From Mycetocola_A sp015752285 (GTDB lineage Bacteria > Actinomycetota > Actinomycetes > Actinomycetales > Microbacteriaceae), in NCBI RefSeq assembly GCF_015752285.1, contig NZ_JADOUY010000002.1, forward strand, positions 372,001 to 436,000: a stretch of DNA of 64,000 nucleotides. Reading direction: 5' to 3'. The translations under genes were made by a program, and so were the position numbers. Below, piece after piece: positions 1 to 9,664 of this stretch. Numbering within the stretch: position 1 is the first letter of the stretch; every line of letters starts with the position of its first letter. The notes under the pieces were generated by a model. It did no database searches. It worked only from the letters and a program-made list of their open reading frames with translations, and had not been told where the DNA came from.

Positions 1-435
1 GCCACCCCAGACCCATGCCGCGATCGGGAAGTAGCCGATCGTCGCGAAGATGCCGGCGAAGAGCATCCAGGATCCGAATTTGGCGCGGTCGGCGATGGCA
101 CCCGAGATCAGGGCCACGGTGATGATGGCGAAGGTTGCGCCGTAGGTCGCGCCGAGGAGGTTCGTGTTCGCGTCGGCACCCTGCGAGAGGGCGGTGAGGC
201 CGAAGTCCGAGAAAGGGTTCCCGGCGAAGTCCAGCGGGTTCGCGACCGCGCTCATGTTGAAGCCGTAGAGAATCCACAGCACGCTGATGAGGCCGAGTGC
301 GCCGAAGCTCATCATCATCATGCTGATAACGCTCTTGGCCTTCACAAGGCCGCCGTAGAAGAATGCGACGCCAGGCGTCATCAACAGCACCAGTGCGGTG
401 GCTGTGATGGCCCAGGCAATGCTGCCGGTGTCCAT
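1..435 (-). CDS. amt: Ammonium transporter, N-terminal part (cut by window edge)
   Basis: Membrane channel that takes up ammonium/ammonia. The 145 visible codons begin at an ATG at 435 and run off the left edge. The translation starts MDTGSIAWAITATALVLLMT and has strongly hydrophobic segments, the MTPGVAFFYGGLVKAK stretch typical of the first helices of Amt/MEP proteins, and LLGATYGATFAIITVALISG further on. There is no cleavable signal peptide. A 166-bp gap separates it from zapE upstream on the same strand and probably holds its promoter. In relatives amt is often followed by glnK and glnD, but that lies outside the window. The family assignment is clear; the C-terminal half cannot be judged. 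Confidence 0.93.
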   Translation of the reverse strand, partial: MDTGSIAWAITATALVLLMTPGVAFFYGGLVKAKSVISMMMMSFGALGLISVLWILYGFNMSAVANPLDFAGNPFSDFGLTALSQGADANTNLLGATYGATFAIITVALISGAIADRAKFGSWMLFAGIFATIGYFPIAAWVWGG

Positions 436-601
436 ATCGTGTCCTTAGTTCTCTCGAGTGCATCGGGCTGACCGACGAAAGGACGCGATGCGCCAGTCGG
501 TGTGAAGCCAGCATGCTTTGTGGACGTTTCGAGAGCGGTGCACCCGATGTTTCGGGTCTGTTACGTGAGGGGTGCCTGTGTAAAAACCACGTTACGGGCG
601 G

Positions 602-1627
602 CTACGAAACCTCGGTCAGCGCGATCATCCGCGACATCGAGCGCAGGTACTTCTTGCGGTACCCGCCCGACAGCATGTCACCGGCGAATACTTGGTCGAG
701 AGGGAGGCCGGTCGCCGCAATCGGGATCTGAGCGTCGTAGACACGGTCGATGAATGCGACGAGGCGAAGCGCTTCGGTCTGGGAGTGAAGTTCGTGGACA
801 TCCCGAAGGCCGATGCGGTCGACGCCATCGATGAGCTTGATGTACTTCGACGGATGGACGGTCGCCAGGTGGGCGATCAGTTCGTCGAACGAATCGTCTG
901 ACACCCGCTCTCCTCCGTCCAAAGCGGAGGTGTACTCCTCAGCGGAGAGCGTGTTCGAGTTGCCCTCGGTGGATCGACGGCGGTAGTCATTGCCGTCGAT
1001 GCGGAGGGTTGTGAAGTGCGCAGACATGGCGTGGATTTCGCGGAGGAAGTCCGCAGCAGCGAACCGTCCTTCGCCGAGCGCGTTCGGCGGCGTGTTCGAG
1101 GTCGCGGCGACGCGAGTCCCCGTCGAGACGAGTTCGGTGAGGAGGCGGGTCATCATCATCGTGTCGCCCGGGTCGTCGAGTTCGAATTCGTCGATGCAGA
1201 TGAGCGTCGACCCGGTGAGCGCCTCCACGGCCTTGGCGTAACCCAGAGCGCCGACCAGCGCTGTGTACTCGATGAAGGTGCCGAAGTACTTGCGGGGCCC
1301 GGGTGCCGCGTGCCAGAGCGCTGCGAGCAGGTGCGTCTTGCCCACACCGAATCCGCCGTCGAGGTAGACGCCGGGCTTCACTTCCGGTTCCTTCTTGCGC
1401 CGGCTGAAGAATCCACCGGAGCGAGCAGGCGCCCATCCCGTCGAGAAAGCCTGGAGCAGTGCGACCGCTTCCTGTTGCGAGGCGAAGTCGGGGTCGGGGC
1501 GGTAGCTCTCGAAGCTGGCGCTGGCGAACTGACGTGGCGGCGTCAGGCTCGAAGCGATCTCGTCCCCGGTAATCGTCGGAGTGCGGTCGGCGATCCGGAT
1601 GCGTGCCGTTTCGGCGGTGTGACTCAT
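602..1627 (-). CDS. zapE: Cell division protein ZapE (AFG1-like ATPase)
   Basis: 341-residue AFG1/ZapE-type P-loop ATPase. In E. coli ZapE associates with the Z-ring; the actinobacterial role is less defined. Walker A GGFGVGKTH lies about one third in, and Walker B is LICIDEFELDD followed by DPGDTMMMTRLL. The C-terminal part with YIKLIDGVDRIGL and the ending MSRMIALTEVS is typical of the family. The reading frame stays open up to 1855, but ATG 1627 (MSHTAETARIRIADRT) gives the normal length, and the extension would overlap the divergent sulfurtransferase region. Single gene, divergent from the rhodanese. Confidence 0.88.
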   Translation of the reverse strand: MSHTAETARIRIADRTPTITGDEIASSLTPPRQFASASFESYRPDPDFASQQEAVALLQAFSTGWAPARSGGFFSRRKKEPEVKPGVYLDGGFGVGKTHLLAALWHAAPGPRKYFGTFIEYTALVGALGYAKAVEALTGSTLICIDEFELDDPGDTMMMTRLLTELVSTGTRVAATSNTPPNALGEGRFAAADFLREIHAMSAHFTTLRIDGNDYRRRSTEGNSNTLSAEEYTSALDGGERVSDDSFDELIAHLATVHPSKYIKLIDGVDRIGLRDVHELHSQTEALRLVAFIDRVYDAQIPIAATGLPLDQVFAGDMLSGGYRKKYLRSMSRMIALTEVS

Positions 1628-1771
1628 GGGATAATACCTCGTGTGTCGAAGTCTTACGGCGTGGCCGCCGCGAGCGGTGATGCTGCGTATCTTCGCAGGG
1701 AGAACGAGTCCCAAGCCTAAGCCAGTCAGCGCCCCGCCAGCACGAGCTGGGGCCGATTCCGGAGGTAGATC

Positions 1772-2668
<897 letters not shown>

Positions 2669-2729
2669 TGGCTCCGGCCGGTCAGAGGACCGGCCGGACT
2701 CCGTCGTGCCGTGGGAGAATAAGGAGATC

Positions 2730-3164
2730 ATGACGCAGACACTCCCCGACCAGATGGCTGAGATCCGCGACGAGTTCCTCGCGGTCGATGAGAAGTCGCG
2801 ACTGCAGCTGCTCCTCGAGTTCTCGATGGAACTGCCCGATCTTCCCGCCCGCTACGCCGACCACCCCGATTTGCTCGAACGCGTGGTCGAGTGCCAGTCT
2901 CCGGTGTTCATCTTTGTCGAGGTCGACGAACAGGGTGTCCACCTGCACGCCACTGCCCCGAGGGAGTCACCGACAACGCGCGGGTTCGCGAGCATCCTGG
3001 CGCAGGCGGTCGACGGTCTCAGTGCAGACGAGGTTCTCGCGATCCCATCCGATTTTCCGCAAATGCTCGGCCTCGGGCGGGCGGTGTCCCCGCTGCGTCT
3101 CAACGGGATGAATGGGATGCTCCAGCGGATGAAACGCCAGCTCGCTGCTCGCGCCGCAGTCTGA
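2730..3164 (+). CDS. sufE: SufE-like cysteine desulfuration protein
   Basis: 144-residue SufE-domain protein that accepts persulfide sulfur on a conserved cysteine and passes it on for Fe-S cluster or thio-cofactor assembly. The active cysteine is Cys55 in VVECQSPVF, and the surrounding LPDLPARYADHPDLLERV and the FASILAQAVDGLSADEVL helix match the family. An open frame extends upstream to 2499, but AAGGAG at 2721-2726 fixes the ATG at 2730. It lies directly downstream of the sulfurtransferase and is probably co-transcribed, which suggests a donor-acceptor pair (inference). Ends 19 bp before the convergent hydrolase. Confidence 0.88.
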   Translation: MTQTLPDQMAEIRDEFLAVDEKSRLQLLLEFSMELPDLPARYADHPDLLERVVECQSPVFIFVEVDEQGVHLHATAPRESPTTRGFASILAQAVDGLSADEVLAIPSDFPQMLGLGRAVSPLRLNGMNGMLQRMKRQLAARAAV

Positions 3165-3182
3165 GCTGCACGAGCGGACGGG

Positions 3183-4370
3183 TCAGGCCAGCGCTCGAGC
3201 CCAGTCCTGGATCGCCGATGTCCAGCGATCCTCGTCGTAGTTCCACAGCTTGGTGTGGCGCGCGACGGTGAAGGGAACAAACGTGACGAGATCGGGCCTG
3301 GCGACCGCGAGCTCGTGTGAACCGGACGATGGCACGAACCCGTCGTCGTCGCTGTGCAGGATGAGTACGGGAGTGGCGAGGTCGTCGGCCCGGCTGACGA
3401 CGTCGAGACCGGTGAAGTTCACTGCCGTGTCGAGTCCGGTCAGCGCCCGACCCCACGGATTGCTGATGGCCGCGATTGCGGCCATTCGAAGGGGGACAGG
3501 GATGCGTGTGGCATCCGCCTGGAATTCGAGAACCCGGCCCCAGTCGAGCACCGGAGATTCAAGGACGATGCCGCGGATCAGGTCGGCCTGCGCGCTCCGC
3601 AACGCGGTCTGAACGACGATGGTGCCGCCCATCGACCAGCCCATGAGCACGATGTCCGTCGCCCCACGACTGACGGCCTCGTCGATCGCGGCGTCGACGT
3701 CATTCCACTCGGTGTCCCCGAGCCCGTAGAGGCCATCGGCGCTCGGCGGGGCTTCGCCGTCGTTGCGGTAGGAGACGAGGAGTGTCGTGTAACCGGCGTC
3801 CCGCCACACCGGAACGGCCCTCAGGCATTCGCTCCTCGTCGTCCCTCGACCGTGCGCGATGATCACCCAGCGACCCGAATCGGTCTCGGCAGGGAACAGC
3901 CAGGCCGGCGCTGGCCCGACGGGCGTCTGCACGTCTACGGCGCTGTACTCGAGACCGAGCTCCTCCGGTCGTGAGAAGTACCAGCCGCTGAAGGTCGCGG
4001 GGCCGCGGGACGGGATACCGCTGACCGGTGTTTCGAGACGTCGCGTGACCGTCGTTCCGATCGGGCCGATCACCGGACCGAGTCGGAGATAGTGTTCCGG
4101 CTCCCCGAAGAAGAGACCGTATCGTCCCGGCAGTGTCGTGTCCGGATTCGTGCCGAGGGTGATGGTTCCATTCTCGGTGTCGACGGAATGCACGTCGCTC
4201 TCACGGATCCGGGTCCTGGCCGGAGTCACCACGCGACGCGCGATCGTTCCGACGGCGATGACGAAGCTGCCGGCGAGCGTGATCAGGATTCCGGTGGCAG
4301 CGAGCCCCGTGAGCCAGAGGCCCGCTGATGTGCGGGGGGCTGGCTGGTCGGCGTGGCTGTGACGTTTCAT
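3183..4370 (-). CDS. Membrane-anchored alpha/beta hydrolase
   Basis: 395-residue alpha/beta-hydrolase of unknown substrate. A hydrophobic N-terminal segment LTGLAATGILITLAGSFVIA around residues 20-40 looks like a signal anchor, placing the catalytic domain outside. The nucleophile elbow is GWSMGG, the acid is in HSDDDGFVP and the histidine in ARHTKLWNY, giving a Ser-Asp-His triad. HGRGTTRSE forms the oxyanion region. The start is ATG 4370; a TTG two codons upstream is less likely. Divergent from the DUF3000 gene with only 26 bp between starts, and convergent with sufE. Esterase, lipase or peptidase activity are all possible. Confidence 0.8.
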   Translation of the reverse strand: MKRHSHADQPAPRTSAGLWLTGLAATGILITLAGSFVIAVGTIARRVVTPARTRIRESDVHSVDTENGTITLGTNPDTTLPGRYGLFFGEPEHYLRLGPVIGPIGTTVTRRLETPVSGIPSRGPATFSGWYFSRPEELGLEYSAVDVQTPVGPAPAWLFPAETDSGRWVIIAHGRGTTRSECLRAVPVWRDAGYTTLLVSYRNDGEAPPSADGLYGLGDTEWNDVDAAIDEAVSRGATDIVLMGWSMGGTIVVQTALRSAQADLIRGIVLESPVLDWGRVLEFQADATRIPVPLRMAAIAAISNPWGRALTGLDTAVNFTGLDVVSRADDLATPVLILHSDDDGFVPSSGSHELAVARPDLVTFVPFTVARHTKLWNYDEDRWTSAIQDWARALA

Positions 4371-4396
4371 GAGCAAGTAACTCTAGTCTCTCAACC

Positions 4397-4993
4397 GTGG
4401 CTGATACACCGACGAGTGCCGACGTTCCGGCAGAGTTCCAGAGAGCGCTGGATTCGGTCCGCCGCGCGCAGTCGCGGCCCGAGCTGGCCATCAGCGAAAT
4501 CGCGGCTCCAGCCAACCTCGCGCCGTTCGCCGTTGCGCTGTCAGCAGACGTGAGCCCGTCGCGGCACGGGGCAGACTCCGACCTCGGAACCGGGCGCTTC
4601 ATCCTTCTCCATGACCCTGCCGAACCCGAAGCGTGGGGTGGCGCCTTCCGCATCGTCTGTTTCGCCCAGGCCCCGCTCGAAACAGAGATCGGGCTCGATC
4701 CGTTCCTCGCCGAAGTCGCCTGGTCGTGGCTGGTCGACGCCCTCGACGCGCGATCGGCTCAGTACGGCGCGGCTTCAGGAACAGCGACGAAGATCATCTC
4801 GAGCGGGTTCGGTGAGCTCGCCTCCCAGGGGGACGGCGCACAAATCGAGCTGAGGGCGTCATGGACTCCCCTGGAGAGCGACATCTCGTCGCATGTGGAA
4901 GGCTGGGGGGAACTGCTCTGCATGCTTGCAGGGCTTCCGCCAACAACCGAAGGTGTCACTCTGTTGTCTAGCCGCAGGACGGCACGTGACTGA
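4397..4993 (+). CDS. DUF3000 family protein
   Basis: 198-residue actinobacterial protein of unknown function, with a GTG start at 4397. The N-terminal FQRALDSVRRAQSRPELAIS and APANLAPFAVALSADV stretch and the later WSWLVDALDARSAQY are recognisable for the DUF3000 family (M. tuberculosis Rv2680). No catalytic motif, signal or membrane segment is visible. Its stop codon overlaps the start of the RNase D gene by 8 bp, so the two are almost certainly translationally coupled; the same DUF3000-RNase D pairing is found in mycobacteria, hinting at an RNA-related role (inference). Confidence 0.85.
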   Translation: MADTPTSADVPAEFQRALDSVRRAQSRPELAISEIAAPANLAPFAVALSADVSPSRHGADSDLGTGRFILLHDPAEPEAWGGAFRIVCFAQAPLETEIGLDPFLAEVAWSWLVDALDARSAQYGAASGTATKIISSGFGELASQGDGAQIELRASWTPLESDISSHVEGWGELLCMLAGLPPTTEGVTLLSSRRTARD

Positions 4994-6185
4994 ACGCCAC
5001 GTCATCGAGTCGAGGGACGAATACCTCGACGCTGTACGCATCATCGCCCAGGGCACCGGGCCGATCGCGGTCGACGCCGAACGGGCATCCGGATACCGGT
5101 ACTCACAGCGCGCCTATCTGATCCAGCTGTACCGGCGTGACGCCGGACTGTTCCTCTTCGATCCCCCAGCGGTCGGCCGGTTCGACGAGCTCAACGACGC
5201 CATCGGCAATGAGGAGTGGGTCCTGCACGCCGCCAGCCAGGACCTCGCCTGCCTGCGCGAGGTAGGTCTCAACCCTTCGACGATCTTCGACACCGAGCTT
5301 GCAGCCCGACTTCTCGGGCTCCCCCGGGTCGGGCTTGGCACCGTTGTCGAAGAGCTTCTCGGCATCCATCTCGCCAAGGAGCACTCGGCCGCCGACTGGT
5401 CGACACGGCCTCTCCCCGCGGCGTGGCTCGAGTACGCCGCGCTCGACGTCGAGCTCCTCATCGACGTTCGAGACAAACTCGCCGACATGCTCGACGCCGG
5501 CGGCAAGCGCGCGATCGCCTCCCAGGAGTTCGACGCCACGCTCGCCCGGCAGCCGAAGGTTCAACGCCAGGACCCCTGGCGCCGGCTGTCCGGCCTCAAC
5601 ACGGTACGCGGTGCGAGAAACCTCGCGATCGCCCGCGAACTGTGGACAGAACGGGATGCCGTCGCTCGCGAGAGCGACACTGCGCCCGGCCGTCTGGTCC
5701 CCGACGCGTCACTTGTCGCCGCGGTGAAGGCGGAGCCACGTACCGGCTCGGCGCTAGCTGCTCTCCGCGAGTTCAAGGGACGGGCGTCCAGAACGGAGCT
5801 GCCCCGCTGGTGGGCCGCGATCGAACGTGGTCTCCGTACGGAGGATCTCCCGCCGCTGCGCGGCTCCTCCGGGGACACGCTGCCTCCTCCCCGTGCCTGG
5901 GCCGACAGGAATCCCGAGGCCGATGCGCGTCTCAAAGCCGCGCGGGAAGCCGTAGCTGCGATCTCCGACGACCTTGCGATTCCCATAGAGAACCTGCTGA
6001 CCCCTGACACACTTCGGCGGGTGGCCTGGAATCCCCCGGAGCCCCCGACCGCCGATGCCGTCGCAAACGCCCTCGCAGGGCTCTCGGCCCGGCCCTGGCA
6101 AATTGACGCAACTGCACAGGCAATCGCCGCTGCTTTTGTGGAATCCAGCCAAACGGTCGCCGATGCGCCGAAAACCGAGTCGTAG
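4986..6185 (+). CDS. rnd: Ribonuclease D-like 3'-5' exonuclease with HRDC domain
   Basis: 399-residue DEDD-family exonuclease. The first exonuclease motif is VDAERASGYRYS (Asp30, Glu32), the second HAASQDLACL, and the third YAALDVELL with the tyrosine of the DEDDy subtype. An HRDC nucleic-acid-binding domain follows (WRRLSGLNTVRG through FKGRASRTELPRW) and then a second HRDC-like region to the C-terminus. The GTG start at 4986 (protein MTERHVIES) is chosen because it overlaps the DUF3000 stop by 8 bp and gives the family length; the longer open frame would cover 31 codons of DUF3000. Expected role is maturation or trimming of stable RNA 3' ends. Confidence 0.88.
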   Translation: MTERHVIESRDEYLDAVRIIAQGTGPIAVDAERASGYRYSQRAYLIQLYRRDAGLFLFDPPAVGRFDELNDAIGNEEWVLHAASQDLACLREVGLNPSTIFDTELAARLLGLPRVGLGTVVEELLGIHLAKEHSAADWSTRPLPAAWLEYAALDVELLIDVRDKLADMLDAGGKRAIASQEFDATLARQPKVQRQDPWRRLSGLNTVRGARNLAIARELWTERDAVARESDTAPGRLVPDASLVAAVKAEPRTGSALAALREFKGRASRTELPRWWAAIERGLRTEDLPPLRGSSGDTLPPPRAWADRNPEADARLKAAREAVAAISDDLAIPIENLLTPDTLRRVAWNPPEPPTADAVANALAGLSARPWQIDATAQAIAAAFVESSQTVADAPKTES

Positions 6186-6259
6186 GAAGAATCAAAGGAT
6201 TCCGGCCTGTTTTCCGCCCTCAATAGGATCGATGACGAATCCGAAAATTGGGAGGCAAC

Positions 6260-7456
6260 GTGGCCGAAATAGCCGACGTCTTTTTTGTTGATGGTGTGCG
6301 GACCCCGTTTGGTCGCGCCGGAGAAAAGGGCATGTACTGGAACACCCGCGCAGACGATCTCGCCGTCAAGGCGATGATCGGGCTTCTCGAGCGCAACCCG
6401 GATGTTCCGAAGGACCGCATCGACGAGGTCGCCATCGCGGCCACCACCCAGCAGGGCGACCAGGGCCTCACCCTCGGACGGACCACGGCGCTTCTGGCCG
6501 GACTCCCCCGGTCTGTCCCCGGCTACGCCATCGACCGCATGTGTGCGGGTGCGATGACCGCCGTCACCCAGGTCGGGAGCGCGATCGGGTTCGGGGCATA
6601 CGACTTTGCCATCGCCGGAGGCGTTGAGCACATGGGCAGGCACCCTCTTGGTGCCGACGCCGATCCGAACCCTCGGTTCCTCAGTGAGAAGCTCGTCTCC
6701 GCCGACGCGCTCGACATGGGAAAGACGGCGGAGCGGATCCACGACCGGTTCCCCCACCTCACCAAGGAACGGGCCGACCGGTTCGGAATGCGCAGCCAGC
6801 ACAAGCTGCAGGCCGCGTACGACGCCGGCAAGATCCAGCCGGACCTCATCCCCGTCGCCATCCGCAGCGACTCGGGCTGGGGCCTTGCCACTCGCGACGA
6901 GGGAACCCGCCCTGAGACGACGATGGAGGGTCTCGCCACCCTCAAAACACCGTTCCGCCCCCACGGCCGCGTCACTGCTGGCACCTCCTCACCCCTCACC
7001 GACGGCGCGACGGTGAGCCTGATGGCCGGTGGTTCCGCAGTGAAGGAGTTCAAGCTCAAGCCGAAGATGCGCATGGTGAGCTTCGCTTTCGCCGGTGTCG
7101 AACCGGAGATCATGGGTATCGGCCCCGTCCCATCGACGGAAAAGGCGCTGCGTAAAGCCGGACTCACCATCGACGACATCGGACTGTTCGAACTGAACGA
7201 GGCCTTCGCCATCCAGGTGCTGTCCCTGCTCGACCATTTCGGGATCGACGACGACGATCCCCGGGTCAACCAGTGGGGCGGCGCAATCGCTGTCGGACAC
7301 CCGCTCGCTGCATCCGGTGTGCGGCTGATGACGCAGCTGGCGGCGCAGTTCGCCGAACGCCCTGACGTCCGTTACGGTCTCACCGCCATGTGTGTCGGCC
7401 TCGGCCAGGGTGGAAGCGTCATCTGGGAGAACCCGAACTGGAAGGGAAAGAAGTAA
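6260..7456 (+). CDS. fadA: Acetyl-CoA C-acyltransferase (thiolase)
   Basis: 398-residue thiolase catalysing thiolytic cleavage of 3-ketoacyl-CoA in beta-oxidation. The nucleophilic cysteine is in IDRMCAGAMTAV, the active-site His in GGAIAVGHPLAASG, and the second catalytic Cys in AMCVGLGQGG. GGGAGG at 6250-6255 puts the start at GTG 6260 (MAEIADVFFVDG). It is followed after 5 bp by the FadB-like gene, so the pair forms the trifunctional FadAB system. The A/T-richer 74-bp upstream gap probably holds the promoter. Confidence 0.93.
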   Translation: MAEIADVFFVDGVRTPFGRAGEKGMYWNTRADDLAVKAMIGLLERNPDVPKDRIDEVAIAATTQQGDQGLTLGRTTALLAGLPRSVPGYAIDRMCAGAMTAVTQVGSAIGFGAYDFAIAGGVEHMGRHPLGADADPNPRFLSEKLVSADALDMGKTAERIHDRFPHLTKERADRFGMRSQHKLQAAYDAGKIQPDLIPVAIRSDSGWGLATRDEGTRPETTMEGLATLKTPFRPHGRVTAGTSSPLTDGATVSLMAGGSAVKEFKLKPKMRMVSFAFAGVEPEIMGIGPVPSTEKALRKAGLTIDDIGLFELNEAFAIQVLSLLDHFGIDDDDPRVNQWGGAIAVGHPLAASGVRLMTQLAAQFAERPDVRYGLTAMCVGLGQGGSVIWENPNWKGKK

Positions 7457-7461
7457 CCGCG

Positions 7462-9600
7462 ATGACCGACTATTCGACAATCGATTTCAGCCCACTGCTC
7501 GCCCATGCGGAGGATGAGGTCGTCACCCACTCGTTCGTGCGCGACGTCACCCTTCCGGACGGAGCGGTGATCGCACTTCTCACCCTCGACAACGGCCGCG
7601 ACCACACCCGCCCGAACACGCTCGGTCCTGTCACTCTGCTCGAACTGGGCGCTGTGCTCGACGCGCAGCGCGACCGGGCATCCGCCGGAGAGATCGCGGC
7701 CGTCGCGATCACCGGCAAGCCGTTCATCCTCGCGGCCGGTGCCGACCTCAGCAAGGTCAGTGAGGTCGATTCCCGCGACTCAGCGCTGCTCCTCGGTCAG
7801 CTGGGTCACCACGTCTACGGCAAGCTCGAGACCCTCGGCGTTCCATCGTTCGTCTTCATCAACGGTCTCGCGCTCGGTGGTGGCCTGGAGATCGCGCTCA
7901 ACGCGACATACAGGACCGTCGACGCATCCGCGCCTGCCATTGCGCTGCCTGAGGTCTTCCTCGGGCTCATCCCGGGCTGGGGCGGCGCTTACCTGCTGCC
8001 CAACCTGATCGGCATCGAAAATGCCCTCAAGGTCGTCATCGAGAACCCGCTGAAAATGAACCGGATGCTGAAGGCGTCCGACGCGTTCGACCTCGGGATC
8101 GCCGACGCGATCTTCCCCGCTGCATCCTTCCTCGAGGATTCGCTCCTCTGGGCCGGCCGGGTGCTCGCACACAAGACCACAGTCGATCGTAAGAATACGC
8201 CGGGCAAAGTCGAACGACTCGTCAAGTGGGATGCCGCTGTCGGTATCGCCCGCAAGATGCTCGAATCGAAGATCGGCAGTGTTCCCGTCGCCCCGTACCT
8301 GGCACTCGACCTGCTCAAGGCGGCAAAGAGCGGGACGAAGGCCGAAGCGTTCGCGCGCGAGGACGAGGCTCTCGCGACCCTCGCCTGTGGCGACCAGTTC
8401 CAGGCCAGCGTGTACGCGTTCAACCTGGTGCAGAAGCGAGCGAAGCGCCCGGCAGGCGCTCCAGACAAGGCACTCGCGCACAAGGTCACCAAGGTGGGAG
8501 TGATCGGTGCAGGGCTCATGGCCAGCCAGTTCGCATTGCTGTTCGTGCGCAGACTGCAGGTTCCTGTCGTCATCACCGACCTGGACCAGTCGCGCGTCGA
8601 CAAGGGTCTGGATTACATCCGCGGAGAGATTGCGACGCTCCTCGAGAAGAAGCGCATCTCACCTGATGAGGCCAACCGTCTGAACGCCCTCATTTCGGGA
8701 ACGACAGACAAGGGTGATTTCTCGGACTGCGACTGGGTCATCGAAGCAGTCTTCGAAGAGCTCGGAGTGAAGCAGGACGTGTTCGCTGATGTCGAACAGT
8801 ACCTCTCAGACACGGCCATCCTCGCGACGAACACCTCGTCACTGTCTGTGGAGCAGATCGGTGCGAAGCTCGCTCACCCCGAGCGCCTTGTCGGGTTCCA
8901 CTTCTTCAATCCCGTAGCCGTGATGCCGTTGATCGAGGTTGTGAAGACACCGCACACCACAGTCGAGACCCTCGCCACAGCCATGGCGACTGCGGCGAAG
9001 CTGCGTAAGAACGCGGTCATCACCAGGGACACCCCTGGCTTCGTGGTGAACCGGGTCCTGGCGAAAGTGCTCGGCGAGGCCATGTTCGCGGTCGACTCGG
9101 GCACACCGTTCGCGGTCGTCGACGAGGCACTGGCGCCGCTGGGGCTCCCGATGCCCCCGTCGCAGTTGCTCGACCTTGTCGGGCTCAAGGTCGGCGCTCA
9201 CGTGCTCGACACGCATCACACGGCGTTCCCTGATCGCTTCTACCGGAGCGAGAACCTCCACAAGCTCGCCGAATACGGCTCGCTGCTCGACAAGGACTCC
9301 AAGGGTCGGGTGAAGGGCTTCGATAAGGGCGCACTCAAGATTGTCGCGGGCGGCGAGGACCCGCTCACGGCGGATGCCATCCTGCGAAGGCTCGAGGACG
9401 GTCTCGCTGATGAGATCCACCGGATGCTCGACGACGCGGTCGTCGAGGCTGCTGAGGACATCGACCTCTGCATGATCCTCGGAGCCGGCTGGCCATTCCA
9501 TATGGGCGGTGTGACACCGTACCTGGACCGCGTCGGCGCGAGCCGGCGCGCCTTCGGAGGGACATTCCACGACCCGGAGATCCGCGGAATCCGCGACTGA
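7462..9600 (+). CDS. fadB: FadB-type enoyl-CoA hydratase/3-hydroxyacyl-CoA dehydrogenase
   Basis: 712-residue bifunctional beta-oxidation enzyme. The N-terminal crotonase domain (about residues 30-250) has INGLALGGGLEIALNATYRT and the glutamate in LPEVFLGLIPGWGG. The NAD-binding domain begins near residue 342 with VGVIGAGLMASQF, and the dehydrogenase catalytic histidine is in VGFHFFNP near residue 480. The C-terminal helical domain follows. The start is ATG 7462, five bases after the thiolase stop; an in-frame extension into the thiolase gene is not needed. A perfect hairpin terminator follows at 9612-9649. Confidence 0.93.
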   Translation: MTDYSTIDFSPLLAHAEDEVVTHSFVRDVTLPDGAVIALLTLDNGRDHTRPNTLGPVTLLELGAVLDAQRDRASAGEIAAVAITGKPFILAAGADLSKVSEVDSRDSALLLGQLGHHVYGKLETLGVPSFVFINGLALGGGLEIALNATYRTVDASAPAIALPEVFLGLIPGWGGAYLLPNLIGIENALKVVIENPLKMNRMLKASDAFDLGIADAIFPAASFLEDSLLWAGRVLAHKTTVDRKNTPGKVERLVKWDAAVGIARKMLESKIGSVPVAPYLALDLLKAAKSGTKAEAFAREDEALATLACGDQFQASVYAFNLVQKRAKRPAGAPDKALAHKVTKVGVIGAGLMASQFALLFVRRLQVPVVITDLDQSRVDKGLDYIRGEIATLLEKKRISPDEANRLNALISGTTDKGDFSDCDWVIEAVFEELGVKQDVFADVEQYLSDTAILATNTSSLSVEQIGAKLAHPERLVGFHFFNPVAVMPLIEVVKTPHTTVETLATAMATAAKLRKNAVITRDTPGFVVNRVLAKVLGEAMFAVDSGTPFAVVDEALAPLGLPMPPSQLLDLVGLKVGAHVLDTHHTAFPDRFYRSENLHKLAEYGSLLDKDSKGRVKGFDKGALKIVAGGEDPLTADAILRRLEDGLADEIHRMLDDAVVEAAEDIDLCMILGAGWPFHMGGVTPYLDRVGASRRAFGGTFHDPEIRGIRD

Positions 9601-9611
9601 TCCTGCGGTAC

Positions 9612-9649
9612 ACGGAAGGACCGGGTGCACCAGCTCCCGGTCCTTCCGT
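9612..9649. terminator. Bidirectional hairpin terminator between fadB and the dehydrogenase gene
   Basis: Perfect 14-bp inverted repeat ACGGAAGGACCGGG / CCCGGTCCTTCCGT with a 10-base loop, followed by a short TTGTATTTC. It lies between the convergent stops at 9600 and 9665. Confidence 0.8.
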
Positions 9650-9664
9650 TGTATTTCCGCTGTC